Source of the DNA: Ligustrum vulgare
Lineage: Eukaryota; Streptophyta; Magnoliopsida; Lamiales; Oleaceae
Length of the DNA: 64,000 nt
Direction: 5' to 3'
NCBI GenBank assembly: GCA_963555705.1
Contig: OY743174.1
Coordinates: 54,768,234 to 54,832,233 of the forward strand
Within the stretch, counting starts at the first letter, position 1. Every line of letters starts with the position of its first letter. Below are positions 1 through 11,230 of this stretch, piece by piece. Position numbers and translations under genes: made by a program. The notes beneath the pieces were generated by a model, which saw only the letters and a program-made list of their open reading frames with translations, did not search any database and had not been told where the DNA came from.

Positions 1-303
1 AACTTCTCCTGAAAGGTAAGTTTATACAAATATGACTCCTTCTCGCCATGAAAGAAGATTATGGGCTTTTCAGCCCTATAAATACAGCTCCCTTGACCAC
101 GTATTGTTCATTCATAATTCACAACATATTTTTCCAGTTATATATTTCTTTCCCTACTTCTTTTCAGTGATTAAGCAACTTCAGATCTTACTACGTTAAG
201 GTTAAGAATTTTTACAGCATCAGTCACCTATTACAAATGAATTCTAATTCACTTTCCATAAATATTTAGATTTCATTATACTCAACACACATAAGCTCTC
301 AAA

Positions 304-1110
304 GCATCCCCAATGCACTCTGTCAATTGGGAAAAAAAGGACTTGACACTTTAGCAAATTAACAAAATGGGTTAAAAATGTCTCTCCAATGCACAATGTC
401 AATTACAATGTTAAGCGACATGGCTGGAAAAAAAATTGAAAATATTAAGTACTTCATCTACATATTGTCGCTCCGTTTGACTGAATGAGTCGGCATTAAT
501 TTATTTTACAATTATTTTAACTATATTAAAAAGGGATGTGTGCGTCATGGCATGAAGATTTTCGTTTAAAATTATCTCTGATTAAGTACTTTTTGATTAC
601 TTTCATTCAAATTTTTCATGATTATATTAAATTTAAGATTAATAATTTTTAAAAATATGCATTTTAATAAATTTAATTTATCAATAAAAAATTATCGCTA
701 AATAAAGTTATATAAAATATTAATCATTGAAATAGCTTAACAAAATAACACAATAACAATAAAAATAATAATTTAAGAGTAATAAATAATTTTTTGTCTG
801 TAATAATTAAAAAAAAAAATCTCATAATAAATTTAACTACCAAAATAAAATATAAAAATGAGATATAGTCCAAGAAAATTACATTTATACTTTATAATAA
901 CGAAAAGTTTAATATTATTAATCATTTTTTGAATAATTAGTTATTATTTTAAATTTAAAAAAAGGTCATGTAATCAATAATATTTAATTATAGACAGAGG
1001 CATTGGAGATGAAATTTAAGACTTCTCCATCAATTTATCCACGTTCTCTAGAAGTCTGTTAATTTCATTGTCACGTCAGTCTCAAGTAACATAATGCATT
1101 GGAAATGTCC
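304..1110. mobile_element. Inverted-repeat DNA element (probable non-autonomous transposon)
   Basis: Both ends carry related inverted motifs around CCAATGCA. Left copies lie near 304-328 and 377-404; right reverse-complement copies lie near 984-1012 and 1080-1110. The two nested pairs suggest a foldback or MITE-like element of about 0.8 kb. The interior is AT-rich and non-coding. No clear target-site duplication was found, so the superfamily is unassigned. Confidence 0.45.
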
Positions 1111-1127
1111 TCATGTATGAATTATAT

Positions 1128-1375
1128 AAAAAAAAAGTATAACACACACCTTAAGGGTCCGAACTGACCATGCCCTGAGCCATTTGTTTAAGTGGTAAAT
1201 TGCAGGATGTGCTTCTCAGAAATCAGGATGGAGGGTACTAGAGGTCCCCACTAGTTGTGATAACTCTTGCTTACCACATAGTCAAATCTATTTTCAGGAT
1301 TCGAACCCTACACCCGACCGCGCTGAGCGTGTTTCCAGCTCTCCACTTTACCACTGAGAGATATGTCATTGGGGC
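1128..1375 (-). mobile_element. tRNA-derived SINE, minus strand
   Basis: The minus strand starts with a tRNA-like head: an A-box-like stretch (CAGTGGTAAAGTGG) near 1342-1357 and a B box (GGTTCGAATCC) near 1297-1308. It ends in a short T tract (A tract on the plus strand, 1128-1136), as in the T-tailed plant SINEs. An exact 11-bp target duplication, ATGAATTATAT, flanks it at 1117-1127 and 1376-1386. At 248 bp, with no ORF, it fits a plant Au-like SINE by structure. The subfamily is not proven. Confidence 0.85.
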
Positions 1376-1386
1376 ATGAATTATAT

Positions 1387-2572
1387 CTTCTATAATTTGA
1401 TGACATGAAATTAAGGTATGATCAACAGAGAAGAACTGTGGGTGAATCTTGTGAACTTCAATTCCATTTACTTTGTATATCTACTTATATTATATGCACG
1501 GGATGATCTTAATTATTTGGTGGATTATGCTAGATTAATTTTAACTAAGTGGATACATAAAAGAGAAAATTATAAATTACAAGATTAGTTGTTTGAACAA
1601 GAATTAACTTGGACTAGTTTGATTTTTGATAGTTACTTGTTAAACATAGTTGTAGCTACAACGATAACGTACTTTAATATCCTCACAAGTATTTATTAAT
1701 CGCTTGAGCATGTTTTAATTTAATTTGATTATATTTGATTATATATTTAGTATGATAATGTTCTTGACTCGTTATGCTTTTACCTAAATTAGTGTTACAT
1801 TGGTGCATTTTACGGATTTACCTCATACAAAATAAATTGCTAAATTGGTGAATACACTTATTATCACTGAAAATACAAAATTGACTTGTACGAAATAAGT
1901 ACCACATATGTCTTACAACTTTGATGGAAAATTAAAAGCGTAGGACAAACTAATCTAAATTTTGAAAAACTTCCTTGTAAACTGCATTCGTCTTTGAATC
2001 TATTTTAATGCCATTTTTATCGCAAATCAATATCTCCAAACCTTTGCTTAAAATCATAAATGCAACACATTTTTTATGAAATCAAATTCATGAATGCAAA
2101 TCAAATTATTAAATATAAATAAAATCTTTAGTTATGTATGCTTCTCTAAGTATCAATAAATTGATAACTCCTAAATTTTTATATTCTTAATTTTTATTTT
2201 TGTATTTAATTACTATTGATGGAATTGTTGGAAAAAGAAGAAAAATTATAAGGAGTCGTTCCAATTATTTTCTATTACATGAACTGAAACAAAAACATTG
2301 ATATTTTTTTAAGGCTAAATATATTGTCACCATATCTTCTTATACGTGCACCAAATTTTAATTGCAAGAAATGTTCATAATCTTTAATTAATATTAAAAT
2401 TATGTCCCCCGACTTTTTTTCATCTTATTCTTATTTTAATTCTTTCATTAATTAATATATCTCGTCTCTTCTATCGATTTATGTCAAAAAATTTATTAAT
2501 AGGGATTAAAAAGATTTACCGCTTGTATACTTAATAAGTAAAAAGATTAAAATTTTAATTGAATACTTGTTC
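1387..2572. other. AT-rich intergenic DNA, nothing recognised
   Basis: No coding-like reading frame, RNA gene or clear repeat was seen here. The sequence is AT-rich with short homopolymer runs. Confidence 0.6.
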
Positions 2573-2580
2573 ATTGTTTT

Positions 2581-3256
2581 TAGAGATGGCAACGGGGCGG
2601 ATCGGGACGGATCGGACCCCGATCCGCCTCGCCCCGAGATTTTTTTGTCCGATCCGGATCCGCCCCGCGATCCGTCAAATTTCGGGTCGGGTCGGGGCGG
2701 ATCGGGTTCGGATCGGTCCACCGATCAGTGGACCGATCCGCCAAAAAAAAAAAATTTATTTATTTTTTATTTATTTAATTTTTTTAATTTTTTAAAATAT
2801 ATTTTAAATTAAATCTTTTATAAAAAATTTAGAAAATTTATTTTTTTATTAAATTTTATTTATTTTATTGAAACGAGACGTATAGAGGCCGATTCGCCGA
2901 TTCAACGGATCGAGTTTTTTTACCATCACTTATTGTAATTCTTTCTTCAAATGAAGAACATGAAAAATGTGTTTTCTTTAAAATGCAAAGATTGCAGGTT
3001 ATTCCCAAAAATTAAAGTTTGCTACAAAATTTATAACATTAGATTTTTATACATGATAAAAAAATTATATTAAAAAAAAATTTCGGATCGCGGATCGGAT
3101 CAGCCCCGATCCAAATCCGCTCCGTGAATTTTCGGATCGGGGCGGATCAACAAAATTTCGATCCGTCGATCCACGGATCGGGATTTTTTCGGATCGGATC
3201 GGATCGGGTCGACGGATCGACGGGGCGGATCGGATCGGATTTTTTTGCCATCTCTA
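2581..3256. mobile_element. Non-autonomous hAT-type element, GC-patterned ends
   Basis: The terminal inverted repeats are TAGAGATGGCAA (2581-2592) and TTGCCATCTCTA (3245-3256). A perfect 8-bp target duplication ATTGTTTT lies at 2573-2580 and 3257-3264. TIR type and 8-bp duplication both point to hAT. The subterminal 100-200 bp at each end are arrays of GGATCGG/CCGATCC motifs, while the middle is AT-rich. No transposase is present. Short ORFs over the GGATCGG arrays are low-complexity artefacts. Confidence 0.9.
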
Positions 3257-3524
3257 ATTGTTTTAAAGTATGATAATATAAAAAGAAATTGGACGAAAAT
3301 CATCATGAAGGACAAAATTTGATAATTGTTGAAAATTTAATGATAAAAACTTGATAAAAAAATAAAGAACATAAATATAATAATCAATAAAGATTATGGA
3401 CAATAATGCAATTCAAATGTTGTGTAGCTATAAGAAACTATGGTGCGAATATAATTACTCTTTTTTTAATTGTATGATGTTCAAGGTTTTTTTTTTCTTT
3501 TTTTTTTCCCCTTTTTTATGGAAT

Positions 3525-3528
<4 letters not shown>

Positions 3529-3577
<49 letters not shown>
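3529..3577. repeat. (TC)n microsatellite
   Basis: About 24 uninterrupted TC dinucleotides inside a pyrimidine-rich stretch (3487-3590). Confidence 0.97.
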
Positions 3578-3581
<4 letters not shown>

Positions 3582-4078
3582 GTATATTTGCATAATAATA
3601 ATATTTTTATTGTCGTTATATCATTAATTTTTTGTATATGTAATAGTTACTTTTTTTAGTTTTGTGTGTAATAATAATTTTTTTTCTAAATTTTTATTAA
3701 TTTTTTCTTTATTACAAAATTATTCCGTTTTAATATATATAGATTGGGTTGAGGGAGAGTAGTTCCAGATTCCGTGAAAATATCTATCGGCAATTTCTCA
3801 CTAATCCTTTACTTGATGATGTAATAATAAAAATAATAATAGTTGTACATTATTATAAATATATTGAAAGGAATGTGCATTATAGACAATACATAAAAAA
3901 AAAAATATGAGGGTAAAATGGGAAACTAAAAGTTTCCCACTCATCCGTCGTTTTTGCATAGGAGCGATAGTGATGATTATATGCTGGAAAATGCTATTTG
4001 AACTTCACTCTTGCCTCCAAGCTTGCCCTCCCACTCATATGGAGGGTGGAGCCTGCTCATGGTTCACCCTTGCCCCCA

Positions 4079-4142
4079 AGCTTGCCCTCCCACTCACATG
4101 AAGGGTGGGGGCCCACCCTTCATGTGAGTGGGAGGGCAAGCT
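4079..4142. repeat. Perfect 31-bp-arm palindrome
   Basis: The arms 4079-4109 and 4112-4142 are exact reverse complements around a 2-nt centre (GG). A degenerate partial copy of the left arm (AAGCTTGCCCTCCCACTCA) precedes it near 4019-4037. The flanks 3265-4248 otherwise hold no gene; the reading frame across 3907-4101 looks spurious. Confidence 0.95.
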
Positions 4143-4256
4143 CGTGGGTAAGGGTGGGATTACTGTAGCATAACTCTTATATGTTACCCTTTCACTTGAT
4201 ATCTCTTTCTAAAAAAGTGAAGTTGTTTATTCAGGTATTGTTAAGGCTATTAGAGG

Positions 4257-4642
4257 CAGTGGCGGATGCAGACTTTCTGCAGTACTGGGGCACAAATTAA
4301 TCTGTGTTTTTTGCGACGACCTTTACGGGGGTACCCCCGAAATTTTTTTTTCCTGAAAAAAGACCAAAAAATGAAAAAGTACTTGAAATCTCAAATTCTC
4401 AAATAATTGATACAAACAAATAAATAAATAATTGTAAACATTTATTAGTCTTGAAATCTCAAATTCTCAACACTTAAGAGTATGTTTGATAGGTACACAT
4501 TTGCCATGAAAAATACAAATCTTTTCTCACTTTTCTCATCTCCCCTTCTGCCTTCAGATCGGTTTTAAATAAAAAAAAAAAAAAATTCTGAAATTTTTCT
4601 GGGGGACGTGACTAAGCAGGCCCCAGTGTGGGTCCGCCCCTG
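4257..4642. mobile_element. Non-autonomous hAT-type element (386 bp)
   Basis: The ends are CAGTGGCGGATGCAGA and GGGTCCGCCCCTG, related inverted repeats of the common plant CAGNGGCGGA type. An exact 8-bp duplication ATTAGAGG lies at 4249-4256 and 4643-4650. The element is non-coding, and one subterminal end carries GGGGGTACCCCC. Confidence 0.93.
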
Positions 4643-5282
4643 ATTAGAGGTAAATCTATATCTACACTATCTTAAAAGTGTGGATAAGTAAGGATCTTTT
4701 GATTTTTCATTTTATCCTCACATTTTTTCTTTTTCTCAATAATACCTTTAGTTCATTTACTAAAACTTATTTCACATTTATTTTAATTCTTATTTCAAAA
4801 ATATTAATTTATCCATAATTAAATCGCAATTGGTTATTCAATTAAAATTAATTTAGCGTTGTTACTTCTTAATTTACTTTTAAAATATTGTCCATCAAAT
4901 TTCATTTCTCGTAATAACTCCATTGAACAATTCAAAGAGTGCATTCAATATATTTTTTTTCTATTTTTAATTTAAACAATTATCTTTTAGTCTTTTGTTG
5001 GACAATACTATTTTATTTATGAACACATTTTTTTGAACAATTCAAAACACGTGTTTATGCTTTTAATATTTTTTCTATTTTTAATTCAAACAATTATATT
5101 TTTCATTTTGATAAAAATAGATTTGTTTTTTCAAAGTAGCATGAGTGTGAAACTTTTTATTTTTATACCCACTTAAATTCTTATCACACAAATCAACTAA
5201 TTTATTAGTTTGATTGGTTATGGTAAAAAATAAATAAAAATAAAATTAGATTTTTATCAAAGTCAAATGCAACAATTAATCG

Positions 5283-5640
5283 TAACCGCGTGTTTAACTG
5301 GTCTATAACTTTTTAACCACACATCTAATCAACTTTTTATCAAAATCTGCTAAAGATTTGATTTTAATATCTATCAAACAGGGGCTATATAAAAAGAAAA
5401 ATACATTTTTTAAATTATTTTCTAATTAAGAATATAAAATAAAAAATTTCAAAACTCTTTGGAAAAGTAAAAAAAATCAAAACTAAAATTTTGGTTTAAA
5501 TTTATCTAGTCGCAGTTTGGTGATGATTATATTTTTAATAGATTTTGATAAAAATTAATAAAATGTGGTTGAAAAGTTGTGTATCCGATGAAATGTGTTG
5601 TTAAAATTAAGAGTGTATTTGGTATTGTTTAAAATAAGTT
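5283..5640. repeat. Inverted arms of an AT-rich MITE family
   Basis: The segment around 5300-5388 (with ATCAACTTTTTATCAAAATC and a CAAACAGGGG end) reappears reverse-complemented around 5510-5640. Related sequence is seen near 19738-19792 and 60900-61030. The arms could be the two ends of one element or two convergent insertions; no target duplication was resolved. The surrounding 4651-5672 holds no gene. Confidence 0.45.
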
Positions 5641-5672
5641 TTTTTAAAAATGTATAGTGATTTTTAGGAGAA

Positions 5673-5705
5673 CTAGTGGCATACAAGTGCGTTGCACGTG
5701 ATCGT
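5673..5705 (-). mobile_element. Helitron-like 3' terminus, minus strand
   Basis: Read on the minus strand, a short hairpin (CACGTGCAACGCACTTG) is followed about 10 nt later by CTAG at 5673-5676 and a host T at 5672. This is the standard Helitron 3' end. The element would extend to the right; its 5' TC end was not located. Confidence 0.55.
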
Positions 5706-6848
5706 CCAGTAATTTATTTAATTTTTAATATCTTCAAAATTTGTGATTATTAGCTCTTAATAGTTATACAATTATATTAGATTTTGTAATAAAGATGAAA
5801 AAACATGTTATATTATATTGAAGCTCTCGTAACGCAATTATTACCATTTACAAATCAAATTACAAACAACACAATTTTACTCCAAAAAATCTTTTCAAAA
5901 CACTTTGTAACAACATTTTTACCCCAAAAAACAATTAAAAAACATTTATAAACAACAATAAGGCAGCCTAACAAATAAGTCTAGCTCTAAAAATTTCTAA
6001 AAATATGAAGATTTTACATAAAAGGAATAGAATAGAATCCAAGACAGTATACCTTGATTTTCTTGAGTAAATCATAACAAGTCATTCCAGGCATACAATA
6101 GTCAATAATAACAAGATTTACTTCCACTAAATGTAAATACAGTGAAATTTAATTTTCATTTCAGACAGCATTAAAAAGTATTCTGGAAAATCCCAAAAAT
6201 CTTTACAAATAAAGAAAAGTGAAAAGAATAGAAAATTGGCAGAAAAATAATAAATAATTAAATAATTTTACATGATGGTTTTGAGGAGAAACATAGGTAC
6301 CATCTATGTTTCTTCTGTCACCCTCATGCCAATCAAGAAATTCTAAGCTTTGCTACCAGAATTTACAGTAGTAACTTTTAAGAACAATGCAAAAACCCCA
6401 TAAGTATAAAATCACAATATATGATTCTTTAAATCCCAAAACAAATCCTATGTTTTGGGAGAAGAATAGGTACCTATATAAGAAGAGATTTTAAGTAGCA
6501 TTTCAATGAGGTTTCAGTCAATTAGGCTATCATCAACAGCAAGAAGTTGAAGAAGAACAAGTGAGAGATAGAGGATGGTTCTTTGATTATTATTATTATT
6601 GAGAATGTATTTGTTTTTGCATTTGTGATTTTGAAGTGAAAATAGGGTTTTGTTGAATAGTACGACTCAAGAGTAGATATTGTGAAGACAATTAACAACT
6701 AATTGAACCACTTTTGTTAACTAAATAAAACAAAAAATAAAATGAAGAGGAAAAGAAAAATCGAGAATCCAATACTATAACTGCACAGGCAGAACCCAAC
6801 AAAATAAAAACCCAATAAGAATTAATTATTGGAACTAAAAAATATTAC

Positions 6849-7145
6849 CCTCCTTGTGGACAGTCTTGAAAACAGATGCAACATTGTCATAGCTAATTTC
6901 CTGGAACGAAAGCAGCACTAACTTACAATAAGTAAAGTTAAGCTACAGGAAGATATAGAGCCAAATAATGCATAATTCAGAAACTTACCAATCATCTTAG
7001 GGTGTTTCAACAGGTTAGTGCCTAACACGTTCAATAGATTAACCTCATGTAATACTTTAGATATTCTTTCTTTATTAGCTTGAATTACCCTCACGCAAAT
7101 TTTCTCGAAAGAAGTTGATGCATCCCCAATCAATCTTAATGATTG
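6849..7145 (-). pseudogene. Fumarate hydratase (fumarase) gene fragment
   Basis: Two minus-strand pieces resemble adjacent exons of mitochondrial-type fumarase (class II, fumarate to malate, TCA cycle). Piece one (about 7145 down to 7044) encodes LIGDASTSFEKICVRVIQAN followed by KERISKVLHE, matching the conserved GDASASFEKNCVRGI/ANRERISKLLHES region. It ends at a GT (plus-strand AC at 7042-7043). Piece two (6900 down to about 6849) follows an AG and encodes EISYDNVASVFKTVHKEGN, matching the IGYDNAAAVAKTAHKEG segment. Only these ~50 residues of a roughly 490-residue enzyme are present, and several conserved residues are changed. It is a dead fragment, possibly transposon-captured. Confidence 0.8.
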
Positions 7146-7500
7146 TGACCAGTAAAATGGAAAATCACAGACCATAAGTGATTCCCTTGAAACTAAAAAT
7201 CATACAAGGGTGGCTATACCACACAAATTATTTTTGTACACCACAATTTTAAATATTTTCTTTATTAACAAAAATAGACATAAATAAAATTAAATAAACA
7301 ACATTTTAATTTTCTGAAAGCTAGATAGGAGATATTTAGTGGTTAGGTAATTGTCTAACCTTATGAAGGGGCTTTCTACCAGATGTCATACAAATGGTTT
7401 GCAGAGAATGCTTAAGCAATAATTCCTACAGTCGATCCATACCCCATTTCTAAGGCTCTAGCTGAATCCAAGTAAGAACTGAAATCTCTATTTAAGATAA

Positions 7501-7780
7501 CAACAAATAAATACTATTTCAAAGTTTTCATCAGTACACGTTATAAAAATTGTGGACATTTATTTCATTTCAATAAAAGGAAAATCACATAAATCAAATG
7601 AAAATTCCAAGATAGTTATCAAATACCTTCTTCAAGACGACCACAAAGAAATACCAATTCAAAGTTTTCATCAGTATACGTCTTACAAAATTGTGGACAT
7701 GTATTTCATTTCGATAAGTGGAAAATCACATTAATAAAATGGAAATTCCAAGATAGTCGTCAAATACCTTCGTCCATCTT
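7501..7780. repeat. Tandem duplication, ~140-bp unit, two copies
   Basis: The motif AAAGTTTTCATCAGTA occurs at 7521 and 7661, and the flanking ~140 bp is repeated with scattered differences up to CAAATACCTTC. It lies between the fumarase and NFD6-like fragments. Confidence 0.85.
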
Positions 7781-7834
7781 CAACAATTTGTCTCTTATCG
7801 CGGCACAGAGTGACCTAGTTTGAAACATTACAAA

Positions 7835-8087
7835 ATTTATCAAAGACAGCGATGCTTCCTTTGGTGCGGCCCCAAGGCAAGAGGTAAGCCGAGTAGTGGA
7901 GACAACTGTGTGAAGTGGTAGTAGAGATTGGAATGCACTTATTCGAGCTAATGGCCTTGAGAAGAGAGATGGAGATGAGCGAGAGGATTAGATAGATCCA
8001 GGACTCAGTGAAGGCTTCGAAATGGTTGACTTAGGATGCTTAACTACTGGTCTGGACTCTGGAGAGTGTTCTGTAGCGAGAAGCCAT
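7835..8087 (-). pseudogene. NFD6-like (nuclear fusion defective 6 type) gene fragment
   Basis: A minus-strand ATG at 8085-8087 opens MASRYRTLSR. After a frame change, the sequence reads through an Arg/Ser/Pro-rich leader into AFQSLLPLHTVVSTTRLTSC, then LGAAPKEASLSL. The SLLPLH-V-S-RLTS core is typical of the small, organelle-targeted plant NFD6 family. One frameshift after the first ~11 codons and one in-frame TAA in the leader break it. The second exon was not identified. The family assignment rests on this short motif plus the N-terminus, so it is probable rather than certain. It shares strand with the fumarase fragment about 0.7 kb away. Confidence 0.6.
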
Positions 8088-8217
8088 TGTTGATTCAAGA
8101 AATTATAGAAAGTTGAAACGGTGACTTGACATAATCAATCAATAGCAATAAATACAGAGAATGAGCATTATTCGTACCTTTTCAAGAACCCTTTGTATCA
8201 AAATCGGGGCAAAATGG

Positions 8218-8381
8218 TTAACCTCTGTTTGTTAATTTTTTTTTTTGTTTAAAAACATGTTTTTTTATATTTTCTAGGTAAAATGTGTGGTTGAAAAATG
8301 GAGAGAGAAAACGTGTGTGGTTAAAAACTGATTTGAGGAATTGTGTAGGAAAAAACATGTTTACAAAACGGAGGCTAAGGA
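8218..8381. mobile_element. MITE with ACCTCTGTTTG-type inverted ends
   Basis: The left end AACCTCTGTTTGTTAA and the right end ACAAAACGGAGGCTAA are imperfect inverted repeats, with AAAACATG also inverted just inside. At about 160 bp, AT-rich and non-coding, it looks like a MITE. The ambiguous TTA/TAA target hints at PIF/Harbinger. Confidence 0.5.
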
Positions 8382-8508
8382 ATTTGAAGATAATATTGAG
8401 GACAAAACAGTCCAAAATGTTTCTCCTCTATAGGGCCTATTATAGGATGTATGTATGTATGTATAGATGAAGTGTCTTTTCGTATGAATAATAATAGTAA
8501 TAATAATA

Positions 8509-8700
8509 AGTGTTCACAACTAATTGGGAATTTCAACAAATAAATAAGGGTATAATAGTCCAAAAAAGTTTCTCACCTCAAGGGCCTTTTAGAGATATAA
8601 GTGTTCACAACTAAGGATGGATTGAGAATTTCAAGAAATAAGTAAGGGTATAATAGTCCAAAAAAGTTTCTCACCTCAAGAGCCTTTTAGAGGTAGTATG
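8509..8700. repeat. Tandem duplication, ~91-bp unit
   Basis: AGTGTTCACAACTAA and TATAATAGTCCAAAAAAGTT recur in order at about 8509-8599 and 8600-8697. A third, weaker relative precedes them near 8399-8440. A MITE-like segment similar to 60448-60620 follows at about 8700-8818, ending in CAAACAAGGGC. The rest of 8088-9245 holds no gene. Confidence 0.75.
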
Positions 8701-9245
8701 GATGAATGATTGAGATTTGATTGAAAAGTCAAATATTGTAGGCTTGATTTTTAATGAATGATTGAGATTGAGTACTGTAGAAAAATGATAAAAATTTAAT
8801 GAAAATCAAACAAGGGCTAATTGTTGACTTTGACTTGAATTAAAATCTTATTTTAATTTCTCCCAAACAGTAGCATAATATTAAACTTTTTTCATTATAA
8901 AAATATGCTCACAAATTAATTTAATTTATCTATGCATATATTTCTTCGCATTTTTTCTCGACTTATCATAAATATTTTAAAAGCAATTATTGATTTACCT
9001 AAATTTATGATATAAGATTACTTCTTAATATATCACAAGCTATTTATTCATTAAGTTGACATTTTAAATAATTGTCTGATATGTATTTCGAAGAACTTGA
9101 CGAAAGATTTCAATAAAATATTAATATTTTAGGAATTAAAGACAATTTACCATTTACAATTTTTCTCTAAGAATATCAATTACGTCAACTATTTTGAGAA
9201 ACAGTATTAGAACATAAAAACGTTTAACATTCATCACATACATAA

Positions 9246-9273
9246 GACGTGCAAAGCACGTACTTACTACTAG
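9246..9273 (+). mobile_element. Helitron-like 3' terminus, plus strand
   Basis: The hairpin ACGTGCAAAGCACGT is followed by ACTTACTACTAG ending at 9273 and a host T at 9274. This matches the Helitron hairpin-CTAG-T rule. The 5' end was not found upstream. Confidence 0.55.
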
Positions 9274-9284
9274 TCTATATATAA

Positions 9285-9288
<4 letters not shown>

Positions 9289-9330
<42 letters not shown>
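9289..9330. repeat. (AT)n microsatellite
   Basis: About 21 AT dinucleotides without interruption. Confidence 0.97.
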
Positions 9331-9332
<2 letters not shown>

Positions 9333-9427
9333 AATGATAATTGGATTTTGACAAATTAATTTTGATCAGAATCTTAATTGTTAAATATTCTGAATTTATA
9401 TTTTTTTAAAATTTTTTTTACAGTTGT

Positions 9428-10051
9428 TGTTGACCACAAAATTCGGCTGGACCTTGGACCAACACGTCTCAGCTCCTCCCTCTTGAACACTGGATCTCTT
9501 GCTCACTGTGATAAACAATCAGCTTGCAAAGGGGATCGAGGTGGCTTCCGTTTGTACTCCGATGACAAAGTCAGCGCCCATGTTCAACAAATATAATTTG
9601 AGTAAGGGAAATATAAGGGCGTAAAAGAGAGAAAAGGGAGTGAGAGAAATATATTTAGTTAAGAGTATGAAATTACTAACCCTTTCCTTGGAGGCAAGTG
9701 TGCTTTACTTATAGAAGGATTCGTTGCCCTGTATTGCTTTTTAACCGTAATCATTACTACATCCCGTAGGGGATGGGCGCCTGTTACATCTTGGTAAGGC
9801 GGTGTCACATCTCTGACTTCATCCCTTGTCCCATCTTTACATTCGAGGCGCCACCGTAAGCACCTCGGCTAAGCATAAAGCGCCTCTGCTAGACACAAAT
9901 CAGTTCGGTCAGAGGAGCTCGTGAGCTTAGCCACCCCGATCATTGGCCCAGGGAGATATCTTGAACTTCTAATCATGGGCTAAAGTCCGTGGGTCCTCAT
10001 TGGGCCTTCACTGGTGGCGCAATGTGCCATATTTTGGGTATGATCTCAACA
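9428..10051 (-). mobile_element. Solo LTR of a Ty3/Gypsy family, minus strand
   Basis: On the minus strand this runs from TGTTGAGATCATACCC to TGTGGTCAACA. It is clearly homologous to the LTRs of the Gypsy element at 34315-39829, including the CAAAATATGGCACATTG start. The flanking 5-mers are GTTGT (9423-9427) and ATTGT (10052-10056), a 4/5 match to a target duplication. No internal region, PBS or PPT adjoins it, so it is a solo LTR left by LTR-LTR recombination. The frame at 9378-9596 lies inside it and is not a gene. Confidence 0.88.
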
Positions 10052-10749
10052 ATTGTCATAATTTTTGGGAGTTAAATGAAGTTATCTGAGTGGGAGGTTA
10101 CAACAAAAAATAAGTGCACATCATGGGGGAAACAACCGATTGAATAAAATCGTTCCAATTTTACAGCAAAACCTATTCCTCAACCCAAATCCTCCCTCCC
10201 TCCGTTACAATTTTACAGCAAAACCTAATCCTCGATCCAAATCATGTCTTCCCAGCGGTACGAGCATATCGTGTTGTTGAAATTGATCAACAGACAACAA
10301 GGGTCGCTTGGAGCCTGTGTCATAAGATTGGTAATGGGATTAAAGCGTTCCAAATCTGATACCATCATCAATTTAAAAATCGGTGCTTCTACATATTGAT
10401 GATTTCAGGTAACATAGTTTTTGAGGCATAGAAATTCAACAACTACTATTTTTTCTGAATAATGTAACTGTACTTTTAAGTAATCCATATTTAGACTCCG
10501 CGTAGGTGGTTTTTCTTTGTTGTCGTTATTATTTTTAGCACTTTCTTGGTGAAATTGAAATGTTCTCTTGATTGAGTTTATTGTCAAGATTTTCTTAGTA
10601 GCAAGAAGATCATTTAGCACAAAACTGCACGAGAATAGTACTCGTGAAAGGAGGGGGTGGTTACCAACTTGAGGCATCACTTTTGGGATCTGTTTTTTTT
10701 TTTTTTTGAACCACAATGTTATAAAATGTTTAGTACTTTGAATTTGATT
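10052..10749. other. Intergenic segment without a supported gene
   Basis: A short plus-strand frame from ATG 10243 (MSSQRYEHIVLLKLINRQQG...) is too short and unsupported to call. A near-repeat of TTTTACAGCAAAACCTA occurs at 10158 and 10210. Nothing else was recognised. Confidence 0.5.
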
Positions 10750-10754
10750 GTATA

Positions 10755-11216
10755 TGTTAGAAAATTTATTGCACAAATAAATTATTTATCTATGATCCAA
10801 AATAAATCATCATGCTGAATTATCAATAATTAAATAACTGAAGCGGAAGCGTACCTTAATCAAACGTGATTCACGATAATCGATTACGGTGTTTGGATCT
10901 TCTAAATCAATACGTAGTCCTTATTATCTCTCTGATGATGGGATGTCAGACAAGATGAACAGTACGTAGGATTTTGGGACCATAACCGACTTTATATACT
11001 GAATTGCCAGTTAACCTAATCCGGCCCATCATGAATTAGGTAATGGCCTGGTATCTACACATAAAAGTCCATACATTTAATTAGATGCATTAAAGCCCGA
11101 TATATATTAAATCCTTATTAGATCACTTTAAATGGGCTTAACCAAATTTGATAGCCTTTTATTCAATACACAATAATTCACATATAAGCCCACACGATTG
11201 ATTAAAAAACCTTACA
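10755..11216 (-). repeat. Copia 3' LTR (left copy)
   Basis: 462 bp with TG...CA ends. It differs from the right copy at three positions noted by eye (CACAAATAA/CACAGATAA, TCAATAATT/TCAAGAATT, AAAGTCCAT/AAAGCCCAT). Confidence 0.95.
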
Positions 11217-11230
11217 ATCTCCCACTTGGG
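11217..11230 (-). promoter_or_regulatory. Copia polypurine tract
   Basis: On the minus strand, CCAAGTGGGAGAT directly abuts the 3' LTR. It is the plus-strand DNA primer site typical of plant Copia elements. Confidence 0.85.

Noticed and set aside
60..240. Possible promoter with TATAAATAC near 77
   Set aside because: A TATA-like motif with downstream leader-like sequence is visible, but no coding exon or LTR end could be linked to it.
1290..1375. tRNA gene
   Set aside because: Only A and B boxes are present, with no cloverleaf. TSD and T tail show a SINE.
2506..3315. Several ~70-80-codon frames rich in Asp/Pro/Arg/Gly
   Set aside because: They are translations of GGATCGG arrays at the hAT element ends.
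9378..9596. 72-codon plus frame
   Set aside because: Lies within the antisense strand of a Gypsy solo LTR.
10405..10776. 123-codon minus frame
   Set aside because: Runs partly into the Copia LTR; low-complexity Lys/Asn-rich sequence without a recognisable domain.
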